From contig DASUNM010000002.1 in the NCBI GenBank assembly GCA_036277115.1, positions 62,001 to 126,000 on the forward strand: a DNA stretch of 64,000 nucleotides, in the 5' to 3' direction. Below the pieces are notes generated by a model. It did not search any database. It had not been told where the DNA came from and saw nothing but the letters and a program-made list of their open reading frames with translations. The stretch is from Pyrinomonadaceae bacterium (lineage in GTDB: Bacteria; Acidobacteriota; Blastocatellia; Pyrinomonadales; Pyrinomonadaceae). The translations under genes were made by a program, and so were the position numbers. Positions 32,149-41,230 of this stretch are shown here, one piece after another; position 1 is the first letter of the stretch, and each line of letters begins with the position of its first letter.

Positions 32149-35100
32149 ATGCATTCATATCGCGTTGTTTGGCTCGCTTTTCTGAGCGCCATCATCTGCA
32201 TTTCTTCACTGGCTTTCGCGAAAACCGCGTACGCCCAAGACCCGCAGCAACGTATCGTTGAAAGCGTAGACATCATCGGCAATCGCCGGCTGCGCAAAGA
32301 CGACATCCTTTATTACGTACAGACCCGTCCCGGCGACGTCTATAACCCGGCCCAGGTGCAGCGGGATCTGCAGGCACTTCTCTCGTACGGGTTCTTTGAT
32401 AAGGTCGAAACGCGAGTCACCGAAGAGGTTGGACCGCGAGGCGGCGTTGTCGTTACGTTTTATGTCAAAGAACTCCCGATCCTGCGCGACATTATTTTCG
32501 CCGGCCTCAGCAGCGTTCCTGAGTCAGATGTCTTAAAAGCATTTCGTGAGCAGCGCGTCGGGGTTTCCAAAGAAGCCATCTACGATCCGGTCAAAGCTCG
32601 CAATGCGATCCGCGTACTAAAGCAATTGCTTGCCGCCAAGGGCTACCCGAACGCGGTCATCACCGAAGAGAAAGAGCAGATTTCGGCGACGTCAGTGGCG
32701 ATCACCTTCCGCATTGACGAAGGCGCGCGCGTGCGTGTGGCGGAGATTGAGTTTGAGGGCAGCAAAGTTTTTAAGAGCGGGCAGCTTCGCAGCCAGATGA
32801 AGTACGTTAAAGAAGCCGGCCTGTTCTCACGAATTAAAGAACAAGACATTCTGCATCGTGAGAAGCTCGACTATGACCTGCATATGGTTGATAACTTTAT
32901 GCGGTCGAAAGGTTATCTGCAGGCGCGCCACGGCGAGCCGCGCATCGAAGGCCTCGGCCGTCGCCGCACGGGCTTTCCGATTTTGCCCTTGCCCTTCCTC
33001 TCTTCTACGGATGACGTGCTGCGCATCACGGTTCCCATCAACGAAGGAAAACTGTTTCGCCTCGGCGACATGAAGATCGAAGGCAACTCGATTTACTCCG
33101 AAGAGTTCATCAAGGCCGTGATTGGTCTTCAGAAAGGCGACATCGCAAACGGCGAGGCGATCAGCAAGGCGCTGTACGAGAATTTGAAGAAGGCTTACGG
33201 CGCGCAGGGCTTTATTCAATACACGGCTGAAATTCAACCGACGTTTAAAGATAATCCGCAGAAGCCCGATGAAGGCGTCGCGGATTTTCTAGTTACGATC
33301 GACGAAGGCAAGCAGTTTACGTTGCGCCGGCTCGAGTTCACGGGCAACACCTTCACGCGCGACAACGTGCTTCGTCGTGAAGTGCTGATCAACGAAGGCG
33401 ATATCTACAACCAGAACAACTTCGAGTATTCGATCATTCGGTTGAACCAGCTGGGCTACTTCAACCCGATCGACAAGGACAAGGACGCCGACTATCGCAC
33501 TAATGAAGAAGAAGCGCTGGTTGATATCACTCTGAAAGTTTCGGAGAAAGGCCGCCAGGAAATTTCCTTCAACGGCGGCATATCGGGCATCGGCGGGTCG
33601 TTTTTCGGTCTGCACTACGCGACGAACAACTTGTTCGGCCGGGGCGAAGTGCTCTCAATTGATTTGGCGGCGGGCAATCGCCAGCGCAGCTTCAGCCTTT
33701 CGTTTACCGAGCCGTACATCAAGAACCGACCCATTACCGCAGGCTTTTCTATCTTCGCCTATTCGCAGAAGTTTTTTGGCGAAGGCACGGCGCTTTCCTC
33801 GAACATCGACGCGCAACAGGGGCTATTCGGCTCGGCTTTGGACTTTGCGCAGGCCAGTTCAGAAAACCTCTTCACCCGCGACTCGTACGGCGTTTCAGTC
33901 TTCGCTAGTTCGCCGCTGTCTGAGTTCTATCGCAAACGGCCGTTCACGCAATTTTCGCGGGTCGGACTTTCGTACCTGTTCAGCATGTCCAGCACGAAAG
34001 ATCCGGAAGTTAACGAGAGCGGGGTGGCGGAAGCGTTCATTCCCATCGTTTACCGGCAGCCGAACATCATCACGAGCCGCATTACCGGAACGTTTGCCTA
34101 CGACGTGCGCGATTACAAAGGCGGCATCGACGCGACCTCGGGCCGTTCGTTGTCGGTGGGGTTGGCCTTCGCCGGATTGCTCGGCGACGTGCGCACGTAT
34201 CAACCGACGGTTGAATTCACTCAGTTTTATCCGATCCGCAACAAGAAGAGCAATAACCCGCAGGTCTTCGCATTCCGCATTCAGGCCGGCACCGTTGGCG
34301 CATTCGCGATTTCCAATAAAGTCAGCGGCGCCAACTCGCTCGCGTTTGTTGACGGCGTCCCGGTTTACGAGCGCTACTTCCTCGGCGATGAGTTTTCGAT
34401 TCGCGGGTATCCACCGCGAGGTATCAGCCCGTTCTATCCGCTCGACACTTATATAACTTCGCAAAACGTTGTGATCGCCACCAACTCGTCAGGCCCGGCC
34501 GCTTCCGCGGGACTGCCGCCGCAGTTGGCTCTGATGGGATTGTTCACCGGACCGGAAGGAAACAACGTGGCGCAGCTCGGCCGAAGTTACTTCCGCCTGG
34601 GTGGCGATTCCCAACTGCTTGGGAATTTTGAGTATCGCATTCCCATCTTTGGCAGTACGGTCTCGGCCGCCTTGTTTGCTGACATTGGATCGTCTTTCAA
34701 TTGGCGCACCGGTGGCGACCAAAGTTTTTCCAGCGAGTTTCTACCGGATCTGCCGTTTCTACAAACCGTCGGCTCGGTGCCTTGCCCCAGGTTTGGGCCC
34801 CTCGCGACTCTACCCGTCACCCTCAGTTCGCTGGTTTTCTGCAAGAATCCACAATTGGCGGTTCAACCTTTCTTCGGCGCTCTCGTCGCGCGAGACAATC
34901 GCCTCGTAACGCAGACGGAACTTGACGAGAATCAGGTTGGGATAATTAACCCGGCAACAGGGCTTCCGCCGGGATTTCAGCCGGTATTCTTTCGCGGCGA
35001 GGCGCAGACGACGACCGTCGCGCGTCTGGGTGAAGCCAAGTTCGCCAAAATCAGCGATTTTCACACCAGTATCGGGGGCGAGCTGCGGGTGCAAGTGCCG

Positions 35101-35238
35101 GTTCTAAACGTGCCTTTTCGGCTGATTTATGCGTATAATCCGAGGGCGCGCGGCGACTTCCAGATTATTGACGGCGTGCCGTTTATTTTCAACGAGAAGA
35201 AAACCACGTTTCGGTTTAGCGTCGGCCGCACCTTCTAG
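32149..35238 (+). CDS. bamA: Outer-membrane protein assembly factor BamA
   Basis: Omp85 insertase that folds beta-barrel proteins into the outer membrane. 1029 residues, longer than the approximately 800 of Proteobacteria. Signal peptide at the N-terminus (LAFLSAIICISSLAFAKTAY). Five POTRA domains are likely between 35 and 470 (repeat openings such as RIVESVDIIGNRRLRKDDIL and FTLRRLEFTGNTFTRDNVLR). The barrel follows, with the RGYPPRGISP segment of the conserved L6 loop at about 750, and ends in a C-terminal Phe. Long insertions in the last third (about 870-960) hold two cysteines that could pair. First gene of a bamA-skp-skp-fabZ-lpxA-lpxI series. Confidence 0.96.
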   Translation: MHSYRVVWLAFLSAIICISSLAFAKTAYAQDPQQRIVESVDIIGNRRLRKDDILYYVQTRPGDVYNPAQVQRDLQALLSYGFFDKVETRVTEEVGPRGGVVVTFYVKELPILRDIIFAGLSSVPESDVLKAFREQRVGVSKEAIYDPVKARNAIRVLKQLLAAKGYPNAVITEEKEQISATSVAITFRIDEGARVRVAEIEFEGSKVFKSGQLRSQMKYVKEAGLFSRIKEQDILHREKLDYDLHMVDNFMRSKGYLQARHGEPRIEGLGRRRTGFPILPLPFLSSTDDVLRITVPINEGKLFRLGDMKIEGNSIYSEEFIKAVIGLQKGDIANGEAISKALYENLKKAYGAQGFIQYTAEIQPTFKDNPQKPDEGVADFLVTIDEGKQFTLRRLEFTGNTFTRDNVLRREVLINEGDIYNQNNFEYSIIRLNQLGYFNPIDKDKDADYRTNEEEALVDITLKVSEKGRQEISFNGGISGIGGSFFGLHYATNNLFGRGEVLSIDLAAGNRQRSFSLSFTEPYIKNRPITAGFSIFAYSQKFFGEGTALSSNIDAQQGLFGSALDFAQASSENLFTRDSYGVSVFASSPLSEFYRKRPFTQFSRVGLSYLFSMSSTKDPEVNESGVAEAFIPIVYRQPNIITSRITGTFAYDVRDYKGGIDATSGRSLSVGLAFAGLLGDVRTYQPTVEFTQFYPIRNKKSNNPQVFAFRIQAGTVGAFAISNKVSGANSLAFVDGVPVYERYFLGDEFSIRGYPPRGISPFYPLDTYITSQNVVIATNSSGPAASAGLPPQLALMGLFTGPEGNNVAQLGRSYFRLGGDSQLLGNFEYRIPIFGSTVSAALFADIGSSFNWRTGGDQSFSSEFLPDLPFLQTVGSVPCPRFGPLATLPVTLSSLVFCKNPQLAVQPFFGALVARDNRLVTQTELDENQVGIINPATGLPPGFQPVFFRGEAQTTTVARLGEAKFAKISDFHTSIGGELRVQVPVLNVPFRLIYAYNPRARGDFQIIDGVPFIFNEKKTTFRFSVGRTF

Positions 35239-35347
35239 TTTCAGAACGTCAACGCTTAAGCCGCAGAGGCAAACCAATCCGGCGATCAGGACAACTAAGT
35301 TTTCAGTTCCAATCGCCTCTTGAATTTAAGGAGTAGTACGACAGGTT

Positions 35348-35992
35348 ATGAAAGTAATTCGTGCGACAGCCGCGGTCGCTTTTTTCGTGGCATTGACGGT
35401 CGCTTCGGTTTCCGCGCAGACGCGCCCGGCCGCCGGCACCGGCACGCAACCGCGGCCAGCCGCTACCCCCGGGCCCACCGCTCCATCAACGGTCAGCGTC
35501 CCGGATAGCAAAGTCGCTTTGATCGATAGCTCGGCCTTCGCCGATGAGAAGCAAGGCATCGCCAAGTTCGTCAGCGCACTGAAGAGAGTGAATGCTGAGT
35601 TTCAGCCGCGCCAGACCGAGCTGCAGAACCTGCAACAACAAATCGAAAAAGCTAAAAGCGATTTGCAGAAGGCTGCTCCGGTACAGGATGCGAAGGTTAC
35701 TCAACAGCAGCAGGACCGCATCGCCGTGATGGAAACAGACTTTAAGCGCAAGGGTGAAGACGCGCAGGCGGCTTTCAATAAGCGTCTTGAGGAAGTCCTG
35801 GGTCCAATTTACGAAGACATCGGCAAAGCGCTCGACGTTTTTGCCAAGGCTCGGGGCATAACCCTGATTCTGGATGTCACGAAAGTTCAGGGTATCGTGA
35901 GCGCGGCGGACGCGATGGACATCACGCGCGCCTTCATTACTGAATTCAACAGTAAGAACCCGGCCACCGCGTCGTTGACAGCGCCGAAGTAA
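35348..35992 (+). CDS. OmpH/Skp-family periplasmic chaperone, copy 1
   Basis: 214 residues: signal peptide (MKVIRATAAVAFFVALTVAS, cleavage near AQT), a low-complexity Pro/Ala/Thr linker (about 25-55), a short strand (KVALIDSSAFADEKQGI) and the long coiled-coil pair typical of Skp (about 75-145, FQPRQTELQNLQQQIEKAKS). It holds unfolded outer-membrane proteins in the periplasm on their way to BamA. Lies 109 bp after bamA. A paralogue follows. Confidence 0.9.
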   Translation: MKVIRATAAVAFFVALTVASVSAQTRPAAGTGTQPRPAATPGPTAPSTVSVPDSKVALIDSSAFADEKQGIAKFVSALKRVNAEFQPRQTELQNLQQQIEKAKSDLQKAAPVQDAKVTQQQQDRIAVMETDFKRKGEDAQAAFNKRLEEVLGPIYEDIGKALDVFAKARGITLILDVTKVQGIVSAADAMDITRAFITEFNSKNPATASLTAPK

Positions 35993-36069
35993 CCGGAGCT
36001 TGAGGAACCGAACAGATGCGGAGATTGGCCGGTTGCCTCTCTCCGCATTTCGCCGTTAAGTAACTAACC

Positions 36070-36669
36070 ATGAAACGAATTTTGTTGCCACTTTTGCTCG
36101 TTACGATCTCAGCAGCCGCGTCTGCCCAGACGCCCGGCACGACCACTTCGGCCCCACCACAAACGGCGGCGGTACCGCGCAGCAAGATCGCGGTCATCTA
36201 TTCCGGAGCCTTCCAGGATGCGAAAGAGGGCATCACCCGGTTTGCTGCGACTGTTACCAAACTGAACGCCGAGTTTCAGCCGATTCAAAACGAACTGAAC
36301 CAGACGGCGCAAAGATTGAACGCCCTGCAGGAAGAGATCAAGAAGATGCAGGGAGGCACGACGCCCGCTACTCCGCAGCAGATTCAGGCGAAGATTGAAC
36401 AGTTTGACACCCAAAAGAAGGCTTACGATCGCAAGGGTGAAGACGCCCGGCTAAATTATCAAAGACGCCGCGGCGAATTGCTGATGCCGTTACAGGAAGA
36501 TGTCGGCAAGGCACTCGACGTGTTCGGCAAGGCGAATGGCATTACCATGATTATCGATGGGACTCAGGTGCCGCTGGTTTACGCTGCCGATACCATCGAC
36601 ATAACCAAGGCGTTCATCGCGGATTACAACCGCCGAAACCCGGCGACTACAGCAGCAACGCCCCGGTAA
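36070..36669 (+). CDS. OmpH/Skp-family periplasmic chaperone, copy 2
   Basis: 199 residues with the same plan as the preceding gene: signal peptide (MKRILLPLLLVTISAAASAQ), short linker, KIAVIYSGAFQDAKEGITRF, coiled coil, and a matching end (GKALDVFGKANGITMIIDGT, DITKAFIADYNRRNP). The shared segments show a tandem duplication followed by divergence. Skp works as a trimer; two paralogues could form mixed or separate trimers. Confidence 0.9.
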   Translation: MKRILLPLLLVTISAAASAQTPGTTTSAPPQTAAVPRSKIAVIYSGAFQDAKEGITRFAATVTKLNAEFQPIQNELNQTAQRLNALQEEIKKMQGGTTPATPQQIQAKIEQFDTQKKAYDRKGEDARLNYQRRRGELLMPLQEDVGKALDVFGKANGITMIIDGTQVPLVYAADTIDITKAFIADYNRRNPATTAATPR

Positions 36670-36673
36670 CTAA

Positions 36674-36780
36674 CCATTTCCCATTCGTCATTTGACAGCT
36701 TTCATTTGCCATTGCCCGGTCAGCAGATGCTGTGGTGCCAATGAGCAAATGAAAAATAGAAAATGACAAATGGAAAATGA
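36674..36780. repeat. Heptad-repeat inverted element (CATTTGC type)
   Basis: The left arm is CATTTCC/CATTCGT/CATTTGA/CAGCTTT/CATTTGC/CATT; the right arm is CAAATGA/AAAATAG/AAAATGA/CAAATGG/AAAATGA. Both have a 7-bp period and complement each other. The final repeat unit supplies the ATG at 36777 that can start fabZ. Confidence 0.87.
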
Positions 36781-37235
36781 GCTTTCCAATGGAAACCGTT
36801 CTCGACTCTGAAGGAATAAAAAAACTCCTCCCGCACCGCTATCCGTTTTTGCTCGTCGATCGGATCATCGAACTCATTCCCCGCACGCGCGTCGTCGGGA
36901 TCAAACAAGTCAGCATCAACGAAGAATATTTTCAGGGCCACTTTCCGGGCGCGCCGGTAATGCCCGGCGTTCTGGTAATTGAAGCGCTCGCTCAATGCGG
37001 CGCGATCCTGGCGCTGCGTGAAATCGAAAATCGCGATCAAAAGCTGGTGCTCTTTACCGGCATAAAGGAAGCGCGCTTTCGACGCCCGGTGGTGCCCGGC
37101 GACACCCTGGTGCTGGAAGTGACGGCGTTGCGGACCGGCTCGCGCATTCAGCGCATGCGCGGCGAAGCAAAAGTCGACGGACAGATTTGCGCGGATGCCG
37201 AACTTACGAGCGTCATCGCCGATCGAGAACCGTAA
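36777..37235 (+). CDS. fabZ: 3-hydroxyacyl-ACP dehydratase FabZ
   Basis: Hotdog-fold dehydratase of type II fatty acid synthesis. 152 residues. KLLPHRYPFLLVDRI carries the catalytic His, and GHFPGAPVMPGVLVIEALAQ the catalytic Glu. Two starts are possible: the ATG at 36777, which lies in the repeat element, or MET at 36789, which matches usual FabZ N-termini just as well. Neither has a strong ribosome-binding site. It lies 8 bp before lpxA. The fabZ-lpxA pair is classic for lipid A synthesis, where both use 3-hydroxyacyl-ACP. Confidence 0.95.
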   Translation: MSFPMETVLDSEGIKKLLPHRYPFLLVDRIIELIPRTRVVGIKQVSINEEYFQGHFPGAPVMPGVLVIEALAQCGAILALREIENRDQKLVLFTGIKEARFRRPVVPGDTLVLEVTALRTGSRIQRMRGEAKVDGQICADAELTSVIADREP

Positions 37236-37243
37236 ACCCCACG

Positions 37244-38059
37244 ATGAGTTCTCCATTCATGCAAAGCGAGAAACAGTCGCAATCGAATCAGATCCATTCG
37301 TCTGCCATCGTCAGCCCACGCGCGCGCATCGGCGACGGCTGCTACATCGGCCCGTACGTGACGATTGGCGACGACGTTGAACTCGGCCACGGGGTGCGCA
37401 TCGACTCGCACTGTGTGATCGACGGGCGCACGCGCATCGGCGATGAAACACACATTTATCCGTTTGTCTCAATTGGCCTGCCGCCGCAGGACCTGAAATT
37501 TGCCGGCGAAGATACTGAGACTGAAATTGGCCGCCGCAATCGCATCCGTGAATTCGTTACCATTCATCGCGGGACCACAGGCGGTGGCGGCATCACGCGC
37601 ACCGGAGACGATTGCTTCCTGATGGCGCAAACGCACATCGCGCACGATTGCCTGATCGGCAATAACGTGATCATGGCCAACGCGGCAACGCTTGCGGGCC
37701 ACGTTATCGTGCAGGACAGCGCCAACATCGGCGCGTACTCAGGCGTGCACCAGTTCTGTCGCGTCGGCCGTGAGGCCTATGTCGGTGGCTACTCGGTGGT
37801 GGTGAAAGACGCTCTGCCCTTCGCGCTCACGGTGGGCAATCACGCAAAGTGTTATGGCTTGAACAAAGTCGGCATGCGCCGGCGCGGCTACTCGCGTGAG
37901 ACGATGGACGCGCTCCATCACGCCTTTCACTTATTGCTGACTGCAAAACTCAACACTTCACAAGCCGTTGGACGGATTCGCGCGGAGATTGGTGGCATCC
38001 CCGAAGTTGAGGAACTGATCGCGTTTATCGAGACTTCGCAACGTGGAGTAGTGAAGTGA
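37244..38059 (+). CDS. lpxA: UDP-N-acetylglucosamine acyltransferase LpxA
   Basis: First enzyme of lipid A synthesis, moving a 3-hydroxyacyl chain from ACP to UDP-GlcNAc. 271 residues from the ATG at 37244, 8 bp after fabZ; a longer reading from 37187 would overlap fabZ and add residues unlike LpxA. Left-handed beta-helix hexads fill the first 190 residues. The catalytic His is in MAQTHIAHDCLIGNN. The C-terminal helical domain begins with NKVGMRRRGYSRE. The SIGLPPQDLKFAGEDTE segment is typical of LpxA. Followed by tandem terminators. Confidence 0.96.
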   Translation: MSSPFMQSEKQSQSNQIHSSAIVSPRARIGDGCYIGPYVTIGDDVELGHGVRIDSHCVIDGRTRIGDETHIYPFVSIGLPPQDLKFAGEDTETEIGRRNRIREFVTIHRGTTGGGGITRTGDDCFLMAQTHIAHDCLIGNNVIMANAATLAGHVIVQDSANIGAYSGVHQFCRVGREAYVGGYSVVVKDALPFALTVGNHAKCYGLNKVGMRRRGYSRETMDALHHAFHLLLTAKLNTSQAVGRIRAEIGGIPEVEELIAFIETSQRGVVK

Positions 38060-38092
38060 TAAACGGCGAGGCGTAAGACTCTGAGCTTTTGC

Positions 38093-38234
38093 GTAGCCCG
38101 GGCGTTTACGCCTGGGAAAGCGTGGACGAAAGTTTCTGCCCCATTTATGGGGCTTTTTGAATTAGCCTTAGAAGCCTCCTAAAGGAGGCTCGGTTTTTTG
38201 CTCGTTTCTCCCCAGGCGTAAACGCCTGGGCTAC
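38093..38234. repeat. Terminator-carrying inverted element, GTAGCCC family, copy 2
   Basis: GTAGCCCGGGCGTTTACGCC on the left and GGCGTAAACGCCTGGGCTAC on the right. It sits between lpxA and lpxI and contains two terminator hairpins. Same plan as 14651-14789, which follows topA. Confidence 0.87.
38138..38199 (+). terminator. Two tandem rho-independent terminators after lpxA
   Basis: GCCCC-ATTTAT-GGGGC followed by TTTTT (38138-38158), then AGCCTCCT-AA-AGGAGGCT followed by CGGTTTTTT (38173-38199). Both are perfect stems. They should uncouple lpxI from the bamA-lpxA transcript. Confidence 0.8.
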
Positions 38235-38253
38235 GGAAAGCAATGGCAGTTCA

Positions 38254-39051
38254 ATGAAGCTGGGACTCATCGCGGGGAACGGTACATTTCCGTTCCTGGT
38301 CCTTGAAGGTGCGCAGAAAGCCGGCGCGCAGGTCGCGGTCGCCGCCATTCGTGAAGAGACCGATCCGCAAATCGAAAAAGTTTCGGACAATGTAACCTGG
38401 GTTGGTGTCGGCCAGCTCGGCAAGATGCTGCGCTTTTTCAAAAAGGAAGGCGTGGATAAGGCAATCATGGCCGGCCAGGTCAAGCACGTTCAGATCTTCA
38501 GCAGCTCAATTCCCGATCTGCGCATGGTTAAGATGCTTCTGCGTCTGCCGCGCAAGAACACTGACGCTTTGATCGGCGCGGTCGCGAATGAACTGGCCAG
38601 CGAAGGAATTGAGCTGATCGATTCCACCTATTTTTTGCAGGAGCATCTGCCGCAACCGGGGAGCCTGACCAAACGGAAACCTGACGAACGCGAGCGGGGC
38701 GATATCGAATACGGACTCGAAGTAGCGCACGAAATTGCGCGGCTCGATCTCGGCCAGACAATCGTGGTTCGCGATCGGGCGTGTGTCGCGATTGAAGCGA
38801 TGGAAGGCACGGACGCCGTGATTAGTCGCGCCGGCCAACTGGTGCGTGGCCGGTTAACCGTCGTCAAGATCGCCAAACCCGGTCAGGACATGCGATTCGA
38901 TGTGCCCGTGGTCGGCCTCTCAACCATTCAAACGATGATTGAGGCTGGCGCGACCTGTCTATGTCTGACCGCCGGGAAGACTCTGATGTTTGAACGGGAT
39001 CAGATGCGTCAGCTCGCGGACAAAAACAAGATCGCGATTGTGGCTGTTTAG
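38254..39051 (+). CDS. lpxI: UDP-2,3-diacylglucosamine pyrophosphatase LpxI
   Basis: Hydrolyses UDP-2,3-diacylglucosamine to lipid X in organisms lacking LpxH. 265 residues, normal length. The N-terminus MKLGLIAGNGTFPFLVLEGA and the central AIMAGQVKHVQIFSSSIPDL and EGTDAVISRAGQL segments are diagnostic of the DUF1009/LpxI family. The C-terminal domain ends with DMRFDVPVVGLSTIQTMIEA. Its place next to lpxA supports the call. LpxD, LpxC, LpxB and LpxK are not in the window. Confidence 0.95.
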   Translation: MKLGLIAGNGTFPFLVLEGAQKAGAQVAVAAIREETDPQIEKVSDNVTWVGVGQLGKMLRFFKKEGVDKAIMAGQVKHVQIFSSSIPDLRMVKMLLRLPRKNTDALIGAVANELASEGIELIDSTYFLQEHLPQPGSLTKRKPDERERGDIEYGLEVAHEIARLDLGQTIVVRDRACVAIEAMEGTDAVISRAGQLVRGRLTVVKIAKPGQDMRFDVPVVGLSTIQTMIEAGATCLCLTAGKTLMFERDQMRQLADKNKIAIVAV

Positions 39052-39171
39052 GGCCGGAGGACCAGCTTGACTTAAGCGTCGAATGGGAATAAAAGGCTGA
39101 CCATAACCCGGTCATCATCAGCTTTCCGAAGCATTTCGTTCTCAAAAAAGTTTCTTTAGGAGGAGTACATC

Positions 39172-39864
39172 ATGGCATTACGTTTAGGAGATACGGCGCC
39201 GAATTTCACGGCCCAAACCACTGAGGGATCAATCGATTTTCACGAATGGATTGGCGACAGTTGGGCGGTTTTGTTTTCGCACCCGAAGGATTTCACCCCG
39301 GTTTGCACGACTGAACTCGGCTATATGGCCAGCATCAAGCCCGAATTCGACAAGCGCAACGTGAAGGTCATGGGACTAAGCGTCGACCCGGTCGAAAACC
39401 ACGCGCGCTGGTCGACTGATATCGCAGATGCGACTGGTCACGCGCCGAATTATCCGATGATCGGTGATACCGACCTGGCCGTGGCGAAGCTTTATGACAT
39501 GTTACCCGCCTCGACGTCCGGGACTGCTGAAGGGCGCACTGCGGCAGACAACATGACGGTGCGGACCGTCTTCGTCATTGGGCCGGACAAGAAGATCAAA
39601 CTGATGTTCGTCTATCCGATGGGGACGGGCCGGAACTTCGATGAAGTTCTGCGCGTGATCGATTCGATTCAGTTGACGGCGAATCATAGTGTCGCGACGC
39701 CGGCGAATTGGAAAGACGGCGACGACGTAATCATCGTGCCGGCGCTGAACGACGAAGCGGCGAAGGAAAAATTTCCGGACGGTTGGAAGACGATCAAGCC
39801 TTACCTGCGCGTCGTTCCGCAGCCGAACAAGAAGAAGAGTGACACGGCCACGGCCGGCTCGTAA
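39172..39864 (+). CDS. 1-Cys peroxiredoxin (Prx6-type)
   Basis: 230 residues. AhpC/TSA domain with the peroxidatic Cys45 in HPKDFTPVCTTELGY; no second cysteine, so it is a 1-Cys enzyme needing an external reductant. The C-terminal 1-cysPrx domain (about 160-215, ATPANWKDGDDVIIVPALN) is present, as in Prx6 and yeast Prx1. A strong AGGAGG ribosome-binding site precedes the ATG. A terminator follows at 39887-39922. Likely cytoplasmic peroxide defence. Confidence 0.95.
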   Translation: MALRLGDTAPNFTAQTTEGSIDFHEWIGDSWAVLFSHPKDFTPVCTTELGYMASIKPEFDKRNVKVMGLSVDPVENHARWSTDIADATGHAPNYPMIGDTDLAVAKLYDMLPASTSGTAEGRTAADNMTVRTVFVIGPDKKIKLMFVYPMGTGRNFDEVLRVIDSIQLTANHSVATPANWKDGDDVIIVPALNDEAAKEKFPDGWKTIKPYLRVVPQPNKKKSDTATAGS

Positions 39865-39886
39865 GCGGACTCAATCCAAAAAAATT

Positions 39887-39922
39887 AAAGGCGCGGAGTG
39901 GCAATGCCCTCTGCGCCTTTTT
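39887..39922 (+). terminator. Terminator of the 1-Cys peroxiredoxin gene
   Basis: AAAGGCGC ... GCGCCTTTTT with an inner loop of about 18 bases. It may also serve the converging DUF4139 gene, which ends at 39941. Confidence 0.65.
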
Positions 39923-39940
39923 GTGTCTGTCTGTGCCGGT

Positions 39941-41230
39941 CTAGTCACTTTCGACCGTGTAGGTAATCGTCACCTTACCACCGGCGGGGACTGTTGCCTT
40001 GAACTGGACCGTGTTTGCGCCGAGGGTCTCAGCGGCAACGGTACTTTCGGTGATCTTCCATTCGTTGTCGTCGTAACGTTCGATGCCCTCCCGCACGAAA
40101 GCCTCGGCGGGTGCAGAGCCCCGGTTCATCAAAACGATCTCGACTCTCGTCACCAGTTTGTTATCGCTCTCATTTGCTAAGCGCTTGTCTACGACCCGAC
40201 GTTCCAAGATCCGCCGGGTACCGAAGATTGTGGTTGAACGGCCCTGGCTCAGGCTGAACTCCCCATTGGGCGGGACGAAACCGATGCGATCCTGTCCGAC
40301 GATCTGCGAAATGGCGCCTTCGCGCTGATATATCGTAACCAGTCCGGCGGGCATCGGTGCGCCGGCAGAGTTTTTCAATACCAGCCGCACTTCTAACCCG
40401 CGCGGCAGCAGAATGAAGCCGCCGCGTCCCATCGTCTGCGCGTCGTAGGTGTTCTCGAAGATGTTTCGTTGGACGACCCCCAGCCGCGCGCGCTGAAAAA
40501 TCGGAAAGCGGCTAATGATGGCATTGGCGTTCAGACTTATGTTGTTACCGAGCGTGAAGCGATCGAAGGCGCTCAGGGTTGAGACATCCGCGAATGAGGT
40601 TCCACTAGGCCGGTCCTCGTCCGGGCGGGAAATGTTTGATTGCGCCTGCGTCGTGTATTCCCGCCGGTAACCATCGCTTGATCCGTCGGACAACAGCGAG
40701 ATTTCGCCCGCTACCAGATCGATTGTCCCGGCGTCGAGATCCACGCCGGTGTTGTTGTTCAGTGACACCCACGAATCCAGCATCGCGGCGGTGGGTGGCG
40801 CGCCCTTGGCCGTTGGTTCCAACACCAGCAAGTAATCCGCCTGCCATGAGATGCCCGGCGCGAGGTAGTCCACCTGAACTCGTTTGCGCCCCGCAGGCCC
40901 GCGATTTTGAATGACGAGATGCAACACCGGCGATTTTTCGTTATTCACCTGTGGACCGTCATAGGTCACGTCCTGCCGTAAGACTTCCGCGTCCTCGGCG
41001 ATGACGCGCACGGTGCGGATGCTGGCGCGCGGCATCAAGCTGCGCCAAACGATCGTGTTGCGCCCTGGCTGCAACTCGATCATCCGCTCGTCGAGAAACT
41101 CTGCAATGTTCGCGTTGTAAACCGTCAGATGCGCAAGATTGTGCGGAGCGTTTTGCGCGCGTGCAGGCAAGCATGCGAAGCCACAAAACAAAAAGGCCAA
41201 CAGTAAAGAACATGATTTTCTCAGCATCAA
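39941..41230 (-). CDS. Exported DUF4139-domain protein
   Basis: 429 residues with a signal peptide (SCSLLLAFLFCGFACLPARA). The mature region matches the DUF4139 plan: LTVYNANIAEFLDERMIELQ, a beta-rich middle (VDYLAPGISWQADYLLVLEP, VSLNNNTGVDLDAGTIDLVA) and a C-terminal Ig-like end (VQFKATVPAGGKVTITYTVE). Related to the mucoidy-inhibitor MuiA-like group, for which the molecular role is not known. Stands alone. Confidence 0.85.
   Translation of the reverse strand: MMLRKSCSLLLAFLFCGFACLPARAQNAPHNLAHLTVYNANIAEFLDERMIELQPGRNTIVWRSLMPRASIRTVRVIAEDAEVLRQDVTYDGPQVNNEKSPVLHLVIQNRGPAGRKRVQVDYLAPGISWQADYLLVLEPTAKGAPPTAAMLDSWVSLNNNTGVDLDAGTIDLVAGEISLLSDGSSDGYRREYTTQAQSNISRPDEDRPSGTSFADVSTLSAFDRFTLGNNISLNANAIISRFPIFQRARLGVVQRNIFENTYDAQTMGRGGFILLPRGLEVRLVLKNSAGAPMPAGLVTIYQREGAISQIVGQDRIGFVPPNGEFSLSQGRSTTIFGTRRILERRVVDKRLANESDNKLVTRVEIVLMNRGSAPAEAFVREGIERYDDNEWKITESTVAAETLGANTVQFKATVPAGGKVTITYTVESD

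Noticed and set aside
37187-37243. Longer LpxA start overlapping fabZ
   Set aside because: The extra residues are unlike LpxA and overlap the fabZ coding region; the ATG at 37244 sits 8 bp after the fabZ stop.
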